Counted from the stretch's first letter, positions 7,391 through 15,093 are shown. The stretch is DNA of 64,000 nucleotides from Amycolatopsis nigrescens CSC17Ta-90 (GCF_000384315.1 NZ_ARVW01000001.1:6488501-6552500); one strand, 5' to 3'. Numbers and translations are program-made. Notes: generated by a model from the letters alone, not told the origin.

Positions 7391-8845
7391 TTAGTCGGCG
7401 AGTGCGAACTCCGGTTCCTGTACCGGGGCTTCGGCGCGCCGGCGGCGGACGATTCCGGAGAGGGCGACCAACAGGCCGAGCACGGCGATGCCGGTGACCA
7501 CGCTCAGCGCCGGGGTGAGCCCGGTGAGCAGCGCGGCGGAGGACGCCTCGGCGCCACCGTTCGCGGTGAGCACCGCGGTCACCACCGCGAGCCCGATCGC
7601 ACCGCCGATCTGCAGCGAGGTGTTCAGCAGGCCGCCGGCGAGCCCCTGCTCGTCGTCGCTGATCCCCGCGGTCGCCTGGATGTTCAGCGAGGAGAACGCC
7701 AGCGTGAAGCCGATACCGAGCAGGATCATGCTTGGCAGCACCGAGCTCGCGTAGCCGGAGTGCTCATCGATGCGGAGGAACAGCGCGTACCCGATGACGT
7801 GCGCGATGACACCGGCGAAGATGGTGCGCGGAGTGCCGACCCGATCGATCAGCGGCTCGATCTTCGGGGAGCCGAAGGCCACGATCACGGCCGCCGGCAG
7901 GAAACCGAGCGCGGTCTCCAGCGCGGACCAGCCCAGCACCGACTGCAGGTAGAGCATCACCACGAACTGGAAACCGATGTAGGCGCCGAAGAACAACGCC
8001 CCGCCGATGTTGGCCCTGGCCAGTGGTCCCGAACGCAGGATGCCCAGCCGGAGCAGCGGGTGGCTGCTGCGCTTTTCGATAAACACGAAGGTGACGAGCA
8101 GGGCGGCCGCGACGGCGAAGGAGATCAACGTGCGCGGTGCGGCCCAGCCGACCTCGGGGGCCTCGACCACGGCGAACACCAGCAGCAGCGAGCCGGCGGC
8201 GCCGGTGATCGCGCCGGGGATGTCGTAGCCGGCACCGGTGTTCTCCGGGCGGTAGGTCGGGATCAGCTTGATCGCGGACACCAGCGCGGCCAGCGCGATG
8301 GGCACCGGCAGCAGGAACGTCCACCGCCAGCCGACCTCGGTCAGCAGCCCGGAGAAGACAAGACCGGCCGAGTATCCGCTGGCGCCGAAGACGGCGAAGA
8401 TGCTGATCGCGCGGTTGCGCGCGGGGCCTTCGTGGAACGTGGTCGTGATGATGGACAGTGCCGCCGGTGCGGTGAACGCCGCGGCGAGTCCCTTGATGAA
8501 GCGGCTGGCGATCAGCAGCGCGCCGTTGTCGACCAGGCCGCCGAGCAGCGAGGCGACCGCGAACACGGCGACCGCGACGAGGAAGACGCGGCGCCTGCCG
8601 AGCAGGTCGGCGGTGCGCCCGCCGAGCAGGAGCAGCCCGCCGTAGCCGAGCACGTAGCCGCTGACAACCCATTGCAGCGCGCTGGTCGAGAGGCCGAGAT
8701 CGGCCCTGATGGACGGGAGCGCGACGCCGACCATGGAGACATCGAGTGCGTCCAAGCCGACGACAGTGGACACGGTGAGCAGGACGCCCCACAGGCGTGC
8801 GTCCCACCGGGTCGAGGACGTGGACAGTTGCGCGGAAGAGCTCAT
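7391..8845 (-). CDS. MFS drug exporter, DHA2 (EmrB/QacA) family
   Basis: 484 residues with about 14 hydrophobic helices. Motif A is seen as GGRTADLLGRRRVFL and motif C as FGASGYSAGLVFSGLL; motif D1-like SMVGVALPSIRADL is in helix 1. Typical substrates are lipophilic drugs or antiseptics, exported by proton antiport. ATG 8845 is chosen over 8884 because it places helix 1 at residue ~17 and a promoter-like pair (TTGGCA, 17 bp, TACTGT) ends 7 bp upstream. The divergent MarR gene next door is the likely regulator. Confidence 0.9.
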   Translation of the reverse strand: MSSSAQLSTSSTRWDARLWGVLLTVSTVVGLDALDVSMVGVALPSIRADLGLSTSALQWVVSGYVLGYGGLLLLGGRTADLLGRRRVFLVAVAVFAVASLLGGLVDNGALLIASRFIKGLAAAFTAPAALSIITTTFHEGPARNRAISIFAVFGASGYSAGLVFSGLLTEVGWRWTFLLPVPIALAALVSAIKLIPTYRPENTGAGYDIPGAITGAAGSLLLVFAVVEAPEVGWAAPRTLISFAVAAALLVTFVFIEKRSSHPLLRLGILRSGPLARANIGGALFFGAYIGFQFVVMLYLQSVLGWSALETALGFLPAAVIVAFGSPKIEPLIDRVGTPRTIFAGVIAHVIGYALFLRIDEHSGYASSVLPSMILLGIGFTLAFSSLNIQATAGISDDEQGLAGGLLNTSLQIGGAIGLAVVTAVLTANGGAEASSAALLTGLTPALSVVTGIAVLGLLVALSGIVRRRRAEAPVQEPEFALAD

Positions 8846-8852
8846 GATCGGG

Positions 8853-8881
8853 ACAGTACATGCACGCGCATCTAATGCCAA
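8853..8881 (-). promoter_or_regulatory. Promoter of the MFS exporter gene
   Basis: On the minus strand TTGGCA (complement of 8876-8881) and TACTGT (complement of 8853-8858) are 17 bp apart, 7 bp before the ATG at 8845. This implies a leaderless or very short-leader transcript. The -35 element lies inside the inverted repeat at 8870-8891. Confidence 0.5.
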
Positions 8882-8891
8882 CACATTAAAT
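8870..8891. promoter_or_regulatory. Putative MarR operator
   Basis: Inverted repeat ATCTAATG-N6-CATTAAAT, 7 of 8 positions paired. It covers the -35 region of the exporter promoter and abuts the -35 region of the MarR gene, as expected for a shared autoregulatory operator. Confidence 0.5.
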
Positions 8892-8895
8892 CCGT

Positions 8896-8924
8896 TTGCA
8901 TCAAATTCACCTGCATGCTATCTT
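8896..8924 (+). promoter_or_regulatory. Promoter of the MarR gene, leaderless
   Basis: TTGCAT (8896-8901), 17-bp spacer, TATCTT (8919-8924). The GTG start at 8931 is 6 bp after the -10 element, so the transcript should begin at or next to the start codon. Confidence 0.5.
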
Positions 8925-8930
8925 GCCGAT

Positions 8931-9314
8931 GTGAGCGATGTCGCTGAACGAGTCCTGGTAGGGCGCTGGCGCGGGCTGCAAGCGCGGCACGCGGTGGTGT
9001 TCAGCGCCTTGGAGTGCAGGCTGCAGGAGCAGCACGGCATCGGGGTCAACGAGTTCGAAGCGCTCGAGCAGCTCGCCACCTGTGCGCACAAGTGCCGGGC
9101 CGCCGACCTGACCCAGGCCGTGCACCTCAGTCAGAGTGCCACGTCGCGCCTCGTCGCCAGGCTGGAGCGCGAGGGTCTGGTCGAGCGCGCGATGTGCGAG
9201 ATGGACCGGCGCGGCATCTTCGTCACGCTGACCGACGCCGGCAAGCAGCGCTACGAGCAGGCCAAGCCGACGCACCGCGCCGTGCTCGAAGCCACCCTCC
9301 GCGAAGAGGACTGA
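8931..9314 (+). CDS. MarR-family transcriptional regulator
   Basis: 127 residues with the MarR winged helix: VNEFEALEQLA, recognition helix SQSATSRLVARLEREGLVERAM, wing CEMDRRGIFVTLTDAGKQRYE. Two cysteines in ATCAHKCRA near the dimer-facing helices could sense oxidants or metals. It is transcribed divergently from the DHA2 exporter across an 85-bp gap with an inverted repeat, the classic arrangement of a MarR repressor and its efflux target. Start GTG 8931 fits the promoter position; an upstream in-frame extension is ignored for lack of a ribosome-binding site. Confidence 0.9.
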   Translation: MSDVAERVLVGRWRGLQARHAVVFSALECRLQEQHGIGVNEFEALEQLATCAHKCRAADLTQAVHLSQSATSRLVARLEREGLVERAMCEMDRRGIFVTLTDAGKQRYEQAKPTHRAVLEATLREED

Positions 9315-9503
9315 TCTCCGAGGCGGGGTCCGCCATGCGAATCGCGCTTGCCGCTGCCCTGCTGGGAAGCCTGTTTATTCGTTTATTTCCACGGATTCAC
9401 GCTCACCGTGCAGACCACCGTCGACTTCCTTGATGACGGCGGCGATCGGGTCGCCAGCGCGCCTCAGGCCGGTTTTGTGTTGAACCCCTTGAAGTTCGGG
9501 CTC

Positions 9504-9530
9504 GAAGCCACCGAAGCCACCGAAGCCACC
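9504..9530. repeat. Three tandem 9-bp repeats (GAAGCCACC)
   Basis: Three exact copies in tandem in the gap between the MarR and AraC genes. On the plus strand they fall in a weak 64-codon frame (ATEATEATE); on the minus strand the same bases read GGFGGFGGF or VASVASVAS in other frames. None of these frames has a good start with a ribosome-binding site, so no gene is called. Confidence 0.6.
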
Positions 9531-9550
9531 GGAACCGCCTGACCAGCTGG

Positions 9551-9564
9551 GAGGAGCGCTCCTC
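9551..9564. promoter_or_regulatory. Perfect 14-bp palindrome upstream of the AraC gene
   Basis: GAGGAGC-GCTCCTC, perfectly symmetric, directly upstream of the iron-box-like sequence. It may be an activator site or a short hairpin; only the symmetry is seen. Confidence 0.4.
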
Positions 9565-9566
9565 GC

Positions 9567-9585
9567 TCAGGTAAGGCTAACCTGC
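9567..9585. promoter_or_regulatory. IdeR/DmdR-type iron box
   Basis: TCAGGTAAGGCTAACCTGC matches 15 of 19 positions of the DtxR/IdeR consensus (TTAGGTTAGGCTAACCTAA). It covers a TAACCT -10-like element (9578-9583) and ends 6 bp before the GTG start of the AraC gene, so an iron-loaded repressor bound here would block transcription. Confidence 0.7.
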
Positions 9586-9591
9586 GAACTT

Positions 9592-10590
9592 GTGGTTCAT
9601 CAGCTCGCCGGCGTGGCCGGTTCCACCGCGTTCGACGCGACGCAGGCGGCGTATTACGCGACGATCGCCCAGTCCGACAAGAGCGGTGACGGCACCGTCC
9701 GGCACCGGCTCCGGCCGGAGGTCGGCGACGGCACGATCGAGGTGACGTCGTTGCGGAACGGGTTCCACATCGTCCGCTACGACGTCGCGTTCGCCGGAGG
9801 GCACCAGGTCGGGTACACCTTCCCGGGTGACCATTTCGAGCTGGAGCACTGCGTCGACGGGCGCATGCACATCAGCGAGGCCGGCAGCACCGGCGGCTTG
9901 CACGCCGGCTCGGTGGCGTTGAGCCCCCGATGCGCGACCGACGGCGTCGTCGCGCACGGCGACGGCGAGCGGTACCGGGCGGTGTCGATCACCGGGACCT
10001 GGACCGGACTGGAGTCCTACCTCACCGGTGTCGGTGCGGGCGCTCTCCCGGCCACCGGACCGGAGAACGTGGCACGCGAGCGGTATCTGGGCCGGTCCGC
10101 CGCGCTGCGCCCGGTGGCCGGTCCGCTGGCGGAGATTTTCATGCACCGGCATTCGTCCCCGGGGCGACTGCTGTTCCTGGAATCGCGGCTCGCCGCGGCG
10201 CTGGCCGCGCTGATCGACGGGCTCGCGGTCACCGCGCCGCCCGCGGACATCCGGGAGCTGGAAGACCACGAGGTGGCCGCATTGCACCGGGTGCCTGAAC
10301 TGCTCTGGCGGGACCGCCACGCACCACCGTCGCTGGCCGAGCTGGCCCGCGCGTCGTCGATGTCGGTCCGGCGCCTCACCACCGGATTCCGCGCGCTGTA
10401 CGGGACTTCTGTGCTGGAGCACCACCGACGGCGCTGCCTCGACCGCGCTGCGGCCCTGCTCGTCGAGACCGACTGGCCGGTAGCCCGGATAGGGCACGAG
10501 GTCGGCTACGCCTCGCCCAGCAATTTCGGTTACGCCTTCCGCCGCGACCGGGGCACCACCCCCGCGCGGTTCAGGCGGGCCCACTCCTGA
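9592..10590 (+). CDS. AraC-family transcriptional regulator, probably iron-regulated
   Basis: 332 residues. The last ~100 hold the AraC double helix-turn-helix: PSLAELARASSMSVRRLTTGFRALYGTSVLEHHRRR and ARIGHEVGYASPSNFGYAFRRDRGTTPARFRR. The first ~170 residues form a cupin-like sensor domain (GHQVGYTFPGDHFELEHCVDGRMH), reminiscent of PchR-type siderophore-responsive activators. GTG 9592 lies just after a -10 element and an iron box, so the message is probably leaderless and repressed by iron. The MFS exporter 129 bp downstream is the likely target. Confidence 0.85.
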   Translation: MVHQLAGVAGSTAFDATQAAYYATIAQSDKSGDGTVRHRLRPEVGDGTIEVTSLRNGFHIVRYDVAFAGGHQVGYTFPGDHFELEHCVDGRMHISEAGSTGGLHAGSVALSPRCATDGVVAHGDGERYRAVSITGTWTGLESYLTGVGAGALPATGPENVARERYLGRSAALRPVAGPLAEIFMHRHSSPGRLLFLESRLAAALAALIDGLAVTAPPADIRELEDHEVAALHRVPELLWRDRHAPPSLAELARASSMSVRRLTTGFRALYGTSVLEHHRRRCLDRAAALLVETDWPVARIGHEVGYASPSNFGYAFRRDRGTTPARFRRAHS

Positions 10591-10719
10591 CCCCGACGGG
10601 GTAAGCGTCGCGCTCCACATCTTCGGGTCCGTCGCTCCACACCGCCGCACGGCCCCGGTGCCGACGATGTGGTGACCGGCGGTCGCACCGGCCGTAGGGA
10701 CATCCTCGGATGGAGGCCG

Positions 10720-11940
10720 ATGAACGTCAGCGTCAACTTCGGGCCCGCTCGGACCGGAACCGGGCGGCTCATGATCGTCCTCGCCGGGCTCTCCGCGGTT
10801 TCGCCGTTCGCCACCGACATGTACGCGCCCGGCTTCCCGCAGATCGTCACCTCGTTCGGCACCTCGAAAACGGCCGTCCAGTTCTCCCTGACGGCCTGCC
10901 TCCTCGGCCTCGCCATCGGTCAGCTCGCGCTCGGCCCGGTCAGCGACGCGATGGGGCGGCGGCGTCTGCTCCTGGCCGGTTCCGGCATGTTCACCGTGTT
11001 CTCCTCGGTCTGCGCGCTCGCCCCGTCCGTCGCCGTGTTCGACGTCGGCCGGCTGCTGCAGGGGATCGCCGGCGGCGCGGGGCTCGTGATCGGGCGGGCG
11101 GTGATCAGCGACCGGTTCACCGGCACCCACGCGGCTCGCCGGTTCGCGACGCTGAGCGTGATCGCGATGACCGCGCCGGTTCTGGCGCCGGTCGTCGGAG
11201 GGCTCATCCTCGGCGTCGGCTCGTGGCGGCTGGTGTTCGCGGCGCTGGCCGCGACCGGGCTGCTGTTGACGATCGCGGTCTGGGCATGGGTGCCCGAATC
11301 GCTGCCCGCCGAGCGGCGCCGGACCGGCGGCCTGCGGGCCGCGTTCACCACGATGGGCGGCCTGCTCCGGCGCCGCGAACTGGTCGGCTACCTCCTCGTC
11401 ATGGGTTGCGCGCTGGCCGCCCTGTTCGCCTACATCAGCGGCTCGCCCTTCGTCTTCCAGAACGTCTACGGCTTGTCGCCCACCGGATACAGCCTCGTCT
11501 TCGCCACGAACGCCGTCGGCACGGTGGTGACCGGCGTGCTGTTCGGACGGCTGGCCGGGCGGGTAGGCCTCAGCGCACTGCTCGTCGTCGGCGTCGTCAT
11601 CACCGCGGCCGCCACGATCACCCTGGTGACCCTGCTCGCCATCGGTGTCAGCACGCTCCCGGCCACCTGGGCCTGCCTGTTCGGCCTGACCTCCGGGTTC
11701 GGCATCGTGCTGCCCGCGTCGACCACCATCGTGCTCGCCGTCGGTCGCGATTCCCCCGGCGCCGCTTCCGGCCTGCTCGGCGGCGCCCAGTTCGTGCTCG
11801 GCGCCGCGGCCGCACCGCTACCCGGAATTCTGGGCAGCACCACCGCAATGTCGATGTCCGTCGTGGTGCTGGGCTTCGTCCTCTTCTCGGCGGTAGCGCT
11901 GTGCACCCTCGCTCGGCCGTGGCATGGGCCGCGTTCGTGA
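10720..11940 (+). CDS. MFS transporter, Bcr/CflA-type exporter
   Basis: 406 residues and about 12 helices; the first helix carries the family's LSAVSPFATDMYAPGFPQI signature, followed by motif A GPVSDAMGRRRLLL and a DVGRLLQGIAGGAGLVIGRAVISDRF segment. Bcr/CflA proteins export drugs, dipeptides or small metabolites. Placement directly after an iron-box-controlled AraC regulator suggests export of a siderophore or a related molecule, but no biosynthetic genes are in the window. ATG 10720 has TGGAGG just upstream; in-frame GTG 10669 is an alternative. Confidence 0.85.
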   Translation: MNVSVNFGPARTGTGRLMIVLAGLSAVSPFATDMYAPGFPQIVTSFGTSKTAVQFSLTACLLGLAIGQLALGPVSDAMGRRRLLLAGSGMFTVFSSVCALAPSVAVFDVGRLLQGIAGGAGLVIGRAVISDRFTGTHAARRFATLSVIAMTAPVLAPVVGGLILGVGSWRLVFAALAATGLLLTIAVWAWVPESLPAERRRTGGLRAAFTTMGGLLRRRELVGYLLVMGCALAALFAYISGSPFVFQNVYGLSPTGYSLVFATNAVGTVVTGVLFGRLAGRVGLSALLVVGVVITAAATITLVTLLAIGVSTLPATWACLFGLTSGFGIVLPASTTIVLAVGRDSPGAASGLLGGAQFVLGAAAAPLPGILGSTTAMSMSVVVLGFVLFSAVALCTLARPWHGPRS

Positions 11941-12123
11941 CTGGCGGCTGAATTCTCGGTACCGTGGTCGTGCTGCAAGGAGCCCGGGATCGGACCTGAG
12001 CCACCGCTGACTTTCTTCTGAGGCATGGAGCGTTGGACAGCGCCTGCGCCACCGCCTCGTCCGCTGATCTTCCTCGTTGCTCGCCGACCTGCCCGCCGTG
12101 GCGTCGGCTGAAGGGGCATACCC

Positions 12124-13119
12124 ATGACCATTTACGCTCAGCACGCCAATCGCGGAAAAGTGCAGATCCTGGCCACCTACCACGGGCCGGCCGGTGTCCT
12201 GTCGTCCACTGTCACCAGCGTTGACGACCCGGCGCTCGCGGCGCCGATCGTCGACGCGCTGAACCGGATCTCCGCCTGCGCCACGGTGCCGGTCAGCGTG
12301 TGGGACGAGCGAGGCGGGCACTTCCGCAGCTATCCCGTGGAGCACCTGACCACCTTGACTGATCGAGATGCCCGGCCTGGCCTTGTCGAGGGGACGCACA
12401 GCCTTTGGTACGAGCAGGCCATGGTGCTTCTGCATCGTGCACTGGCCGACCTGGACACCGCGGCGGCCGCTGCGCCGGCGCCCGTCAGGACCGCGATCAG
12501 CGCGGAGTTGGAAGCGGAAGCTCGCGGACTGCGAGATGAGCTGGCCGAGTACACCGAGGGAGTTGAGCCGCCGGAACCGGAGAAGCGCCGTTTCTGGGAT
12601 TTCCAGTCTCCGCTCGTGGTCGTTGACGAGTCGGTGTCCGGGCTTGATCAACGGGATCGCGACAGCCTGAACGGCCTGGAGCAGGGGCTGCGCCGGGCCC
12701 ATTTCGAGCGGGCCGTCGCCGACCTGCGCCTGCTGCTTGACGCCTACCTGCGGTGTGCCAACGGTGAGGCGCAATTGCTCATCGACGGTTTCGAGATCAG
12801 TGACGATCCCTACGACGAAGATGCGGACCGGTACTTCCTCAACGTCCAGGCGCCGATGCCGGACGGCGAGTGGGGGCGGACCGACTGGAACGTCGGGATC
12901 TGCCGATGGGTTCCGGACGGTCCGCAAACCGAGGACGGCGACAGGGACGAGCCGGTACTCGACTGTGTTCGGTCCGAGCCACCGGCCCTCTCGGAGATCG
13001 TCGGACTGTTGAACCGCAGTGACGGGCGATCCGACGTGCTGGCCGCCTGGGCGGAAACCGCTGTCGGAGAAGCGCTTGCCGGCACAGCCTTCGTCGTGAC
13101 GAAACGATACGAAGGCTGA
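12124..13119 (+). CDS. Hypothetical protein
   Basis: 331 residues, soluble, acidic; I do not recognise the family. The N-terminal ~85 residues look like a small beta-rich domain (VQILATYHGPAGVLSSTVTSV). An Ala/Glu-rich helical middle (ALADLDTAAAAAPAPVRTAI, EAEARGLRDELAEY) is followed by a C-terminal domain with repeated acidic loops (DDPYDEDADRYF, DGPQTEDGDRDEP). GAAGGGG precedes the ATG at 12124. It stands alone, 14 bp before the left copy of the 34-bp direct repeat that bounds the toxin-antitoxin island. Confidence 0.6.
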   Translation: MTIYAQHANRGKVQILATYHGPAGVLSSTVTSVDDPALAAPIVDALNRISACATVPVSVWDERGGHFRSYPVEHLTTLTDRDARPGLVEGTHSLWYEQAMVLLHRALADLDTAAAAAPAPVRTAISAELEAEARGLRDELAEYTEGVEPPEPEKRRFWDFQSPLVVVDESVSGLDQRDRDSLNGLEQGLRRAHFERAVADLRLLLDAYLRCANGEAQLLIDGFEISDDPYDEDADRYFLNVQAPMPDGEWGRTDWNVGICRWVPDGPQTEDGDRDEPVLDCVRSEPPALSEIVGLLNRSDGRSDVLAAWAETAVGEALAGTAFVVTKRYEG

Positions 13120-13132
13120 TCCGCTAGGGCTT

Positions 13133-13166
13133 ACCAGCCGCGTTCGCGCCATTCCGGGATCTTCGG
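13133..13166. repeat. Left copy of a 34-bp direct repeat (att-like)
   Basis: Identical over 34 bp to 14418-14451, with a further 15 of 19 matching bases just after it. In the right copy these bases are the last codons (PKIPEWRERGW and stop) of the metallo-beta-lactamase gene. The pair encloses the toxin-antitoxin genes. Confidence 0.85.
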
Positions 13167-13453
13167 CCACTCCGCGCTGAAGGTGCGGCGGTGAACGCGC
13201 TGCGGACGCTTCTGGAGCGACACAATCACATCGGTCAGGAGGTGGACGGGTACGCCGGTGAGCAGGGCGAACCGCTTGGAAGAACCCTGCAGTGTGAACC
13301 CCAGACGAGGTTTATGACCTTGATGCTCACCGGCTACGACCGGTCTTAGCTGCTCTACGGCGAAACGGCCAGCAGCCCCGGCCGGGAACGTTCGCGCCAC
13401 TCCGCGAGGTCCCCCGCTGCTCACCCAGCATCGCGTCAGAGTGAACAAACCAG

Positions 13454-13482
13454 CCACATGTAGCTCATTGAGCTACGTGTGG
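13454..13482. promoter_or_regulatory. Toxin-antitoxin operator palindrome
   Basis: Two 14-bp arms (13454-13467 and 13469-13482) around a single base, 13 of 14 positions complementary (CCACATGTAGCTCA and its inverse). A TACGCT -10-like element (13484-13489) follows, 6 bp before the antitoxin GTG. This fits the usual autorepression by a Phd/YefM antitoxin and a leaderless message. Confidence 0.7.
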
Positions 13483-13495
13483 CTACGCTGGTGTT

Positions 13496-13774
13496 GTGAA
13501 GGTGATTACTCAGCGGGAGTTCCGCAACAACTCTGCTGCCGTCATGGACGCCGTCGAAGCGGGCGAGACCTACTACGTCACCCGCAACGGCGTTGAGGTG
13601 GCTGAGTTGCGGCCGATACCGCGTAGGCGTCGCCTTACTGCTGAGGAGTTGGTGGAGCGGCATCGAAGGTTGCCCACGGTTGAGGCTGCTCAGATGCGCC
13701 GGGAGGCCGATGAGGTCTTCGGCACCGACGATCGTGTGGATTCTGGCGACGCGTGGGAGCGGTCTCGTGACTGA
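13496..13774 (+). CDS. Phd/YefM-family antitoxin
   Basis: 92 residues. The N-terminal Phd/YefM DNA-binding fold is clear: [41 protein letters not shown]. The C-terminal part ([28 protein letters not shown]) is the usual flexible toxin-wrapping tail. GTG 13496 comes right after the palindromic operator. The gene overlaps the PIN toxin by 8 bp. Codon choice is less GC-biased than in the flanking genes (many GTT, GCT, CGT codons), a sign of transfer. Confidence 0.9.
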   Translation: MKVITQREFRNNSAAVMDAVEAGETYYVTRNGVEVAELRPIPRRRRLTAEELVERHRRLPTVEAAQMRREADEVFGTDDRVDSGDAWERSRD

Positions 13775-14171
13775 ACGTCACAAGGTGGGCGTGCTCGACA
13801 CCTGCACTTACATCGACCTTGGCCTGCTCGATCCTGCTGCACTACCCAAGATTCCAGAACTCACCGCTGTCACCATGGCTGAGCTGCATCAGGGCGTGGC
13901 GATGGCAAAGGACGCCGCCGTCCGTGCGGCGCGCACCGAGAAACTCGGTGCTGCCATCGTCGACTTCGCGCCGCTGCCGTTCGACGGTGAGGCGGCCGCC
14001 CGCTACGGGACATTGGTGGCGCTGGTTCTCTCGGCAAAGCGAGACCCTCGGCCTCGCCGGATGGATCTGATGATCGCCGCCATCGCGTCCTCGCGAGAGC
14101 TGCCGCTCTACACCCGTAACGCAGACGACTTCAAAGGCTTGGGCAACATGGTCGAAGTCGTCGCTGTCTGA
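13767..14171 (+). CDS. VapC-like PIN-domain ribonuclease toxin
   Basis: 134 residues with the PIN-domain acidic set: D11 (VLDTCTYID), E39 (TMAELHQG), D100 ([11 protein letters not shown]) and D120/D121 (TRNADDF). Such toxins cleave tRNA or rRNA using Mg2+. The GTG start at 13767 lies within the antitoxin gene (8-bp overlap) with GGGAGCGG upstream, so translation is coupled. Phd-type antitoxins paired with PIN toxins are a known combination. Lies inside the 34-bp repeat-bounded island. Confidence 0.9.
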   Translation: MTERHKVGVLDTCTYIDLGLLDPAALPKIPELTAVTMAELHQGVAMAKDAAVRAARTEKLGAAIVDFAPLPFDGEAAARYGTLVALVLSAKRDPRPRRMDLMIAAIASSRELPLYTRNADDFKGLGNMVEVVAV

Positions 14172-14437
14172 ACAGCGTCGATCTGACCCGCCGACCTGGC
14201 TCCGTCGGTCGTAGCCGAGTAAAACTCGTTCGGGTCGCCCGGCCTCGCTTGGTCTTCAGACTGGGGCAATCGTTCGGCGAATCTGGCCTGGGCTTCGATG
14301 ACGCGTTCGGCTGTGCCCTGACCGAGTTCCCGGTCGACGGGTTCGCTGATCGCATGCCTGGCGGTGATCTGCCTTCCTGCGAAACTGAACGTGACGCTGG
14401 TGGCTGCCGGCCAGCTCACCAGCCGCGTTCGCGCCAT
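14108..14437 (-). pseudogene. Possible gene remnant in the island
   Basis: A 109-codon frame opposite the toxin's 3' end and the right part of the island. Its first residues (MARTRLVS) come from the repeat itself, but the middle (AISEPVDRELGQGTAERVIEAQARFAERLPQSED) has helical, protein-like composition. No ribosome-binding site and no recognised family. It may be the truncated end of a gene carried in with the island, or spurious. Confidence 0.25.
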
Positions 14438-15093
14438 TCCGGGATCTTCGGGCGCTCCGCGCCGAGGGTGGAGTCGTCGCCGTGGCCAGGGTAGAACCAG
14501 GTGTCGTCCGGCAGTTCGCCGAATACCCGCGACTCCAGGTCGTCCATCAGGCTGCTGAAGTCCTCGGGTTTCGTCGTTCGCCCGGGACCGCCTGGGAAGA
14601 GGGAGTCGCCGGTGAAGAGGTGGGGGTGACCGGCCGGGTCGCGGTAGAGCAGGGCGATCGAGCCGGGGGTGTGGCCGCGGAGGTGGATGACCTCGAGGGT
14701 GCAGTCGCCGACGGTGAGGGTGTCACCGTGCTCCACGAGGAAGTCCGGCGGGACCGGCAGCGGCTCGGCGTCCTCGGGGTGGGCGGCGGTGTTCGAGCCG
14801 TTCGCGCCGGCCACCGCGCCGAGTGCCTGCCAGTGGTCGCCGTGCTGGTGCGTGGTGACCACGGTGCGCAGCGCGGGGCGGTCCGGGCCGTGCCCGATGA
14901 GGTCCGAGATCCGTTCCGGGTCGGCCGCGGCGTCGATCAGCAGCGCCTCGTTCTGCGCGCGGCACACCAGCAGGTACGCGTTGTTGTCCATCGGGCCGAC
15001 CGAGATCTTGGTGATGGTCAGCGCGTCCAGGGTGCGCCGTGCCGCGTCCCCGCCCGGCTCGACGTGACCGGTGTACTCATCTACGACGTTCAC
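14416..15093 (-). CDS. MBL-fold metallo-hydrolase (glyoxalase-II-like)
   Basis: 225 residues. The zinc-binding THQHGDHW motif is at about residues 70-77, with later ligands in LRGHTPGSIALL, FTGDSLFPGG and FYPGHGDD. Family members hydrolyse thioesters such as S-lactoylglutathione-type compounds. The GTG at 15093 (VNVVDEYTGHV) is chosen because the open frame further upstream is low in complexity. Divergent from uvrA, as in mycobacteria. Its last 11 codons and stop form the right copy of the 34-bp repeat. Confidence 0.85.
   Translation of the reverse strand: MNVVDEYTGHVEPGGDAARRTLDALTITKISVGPMDNNAYLLVCRAQNEALLIDAAADPERISDLIGHGPDRPALRTVVTTHQHGDHWQALGAVAGANGSNTAAHPEDAEPLPVPPDFLVEHGDTLTVGDCTLEVIHLRGHTPGSIALLYRDPAGHPHLFTGDSLFPGGPGRTTKPEDFSSLMDDLESRVFGELPDDTWFYPGHGDDSTLGAERPKIPEWRERGW
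14418..14451. repeat. Right copy of the 34-bp direct repeat (att-like)
   Basis: Identical to 13133-13166; here it is the intact 3' end of the metallo-beta-lactamase gene on the minus strand. Confidence 0.85.

Larger units (their letters stand above)
13120..13495. other. Left part of the small accessory island, no clear gene
   Basis: 376 bp that hold the left 34-bp repeat, a degenerate minus-strand frame (13131-13457, 108 codons) whose last residues (WPKIPEWRERGW) are simply the translated repeat, and a plus-strand frame at 13191-13349 (52 codons, GTG start, no ribosome-binding site). Both frames look like remnants. The right end carries the toxin-antitoxin operator. Confidence 0.5.

Noticed and set aside
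7388..8875. Plus-strand open frame of 495 codons
   Set aside because: Mirror of the DHA2 exporter gene; Gln/Arg/Asp-rich low-complexity translation.
11818..13170. Minus-strand open frame of 450 codons
   Set aside because: Opposite the hypothetical gene at 12124; its first residues merely translate the 34-bp repeat.
13191..13349. Plus-strand 52-codon frame in the island
   Set aside because: GTG start without ribosome-binding site or recognisable protein; probably chance.
13131..13457. Minus-strand 108-codon frame ending WPKIPEWRERGW
   Set aside because: The end is the translated left repeat; the upstream part has no family, no start signal and mixed composition. Treated as a remnant, not a gene.
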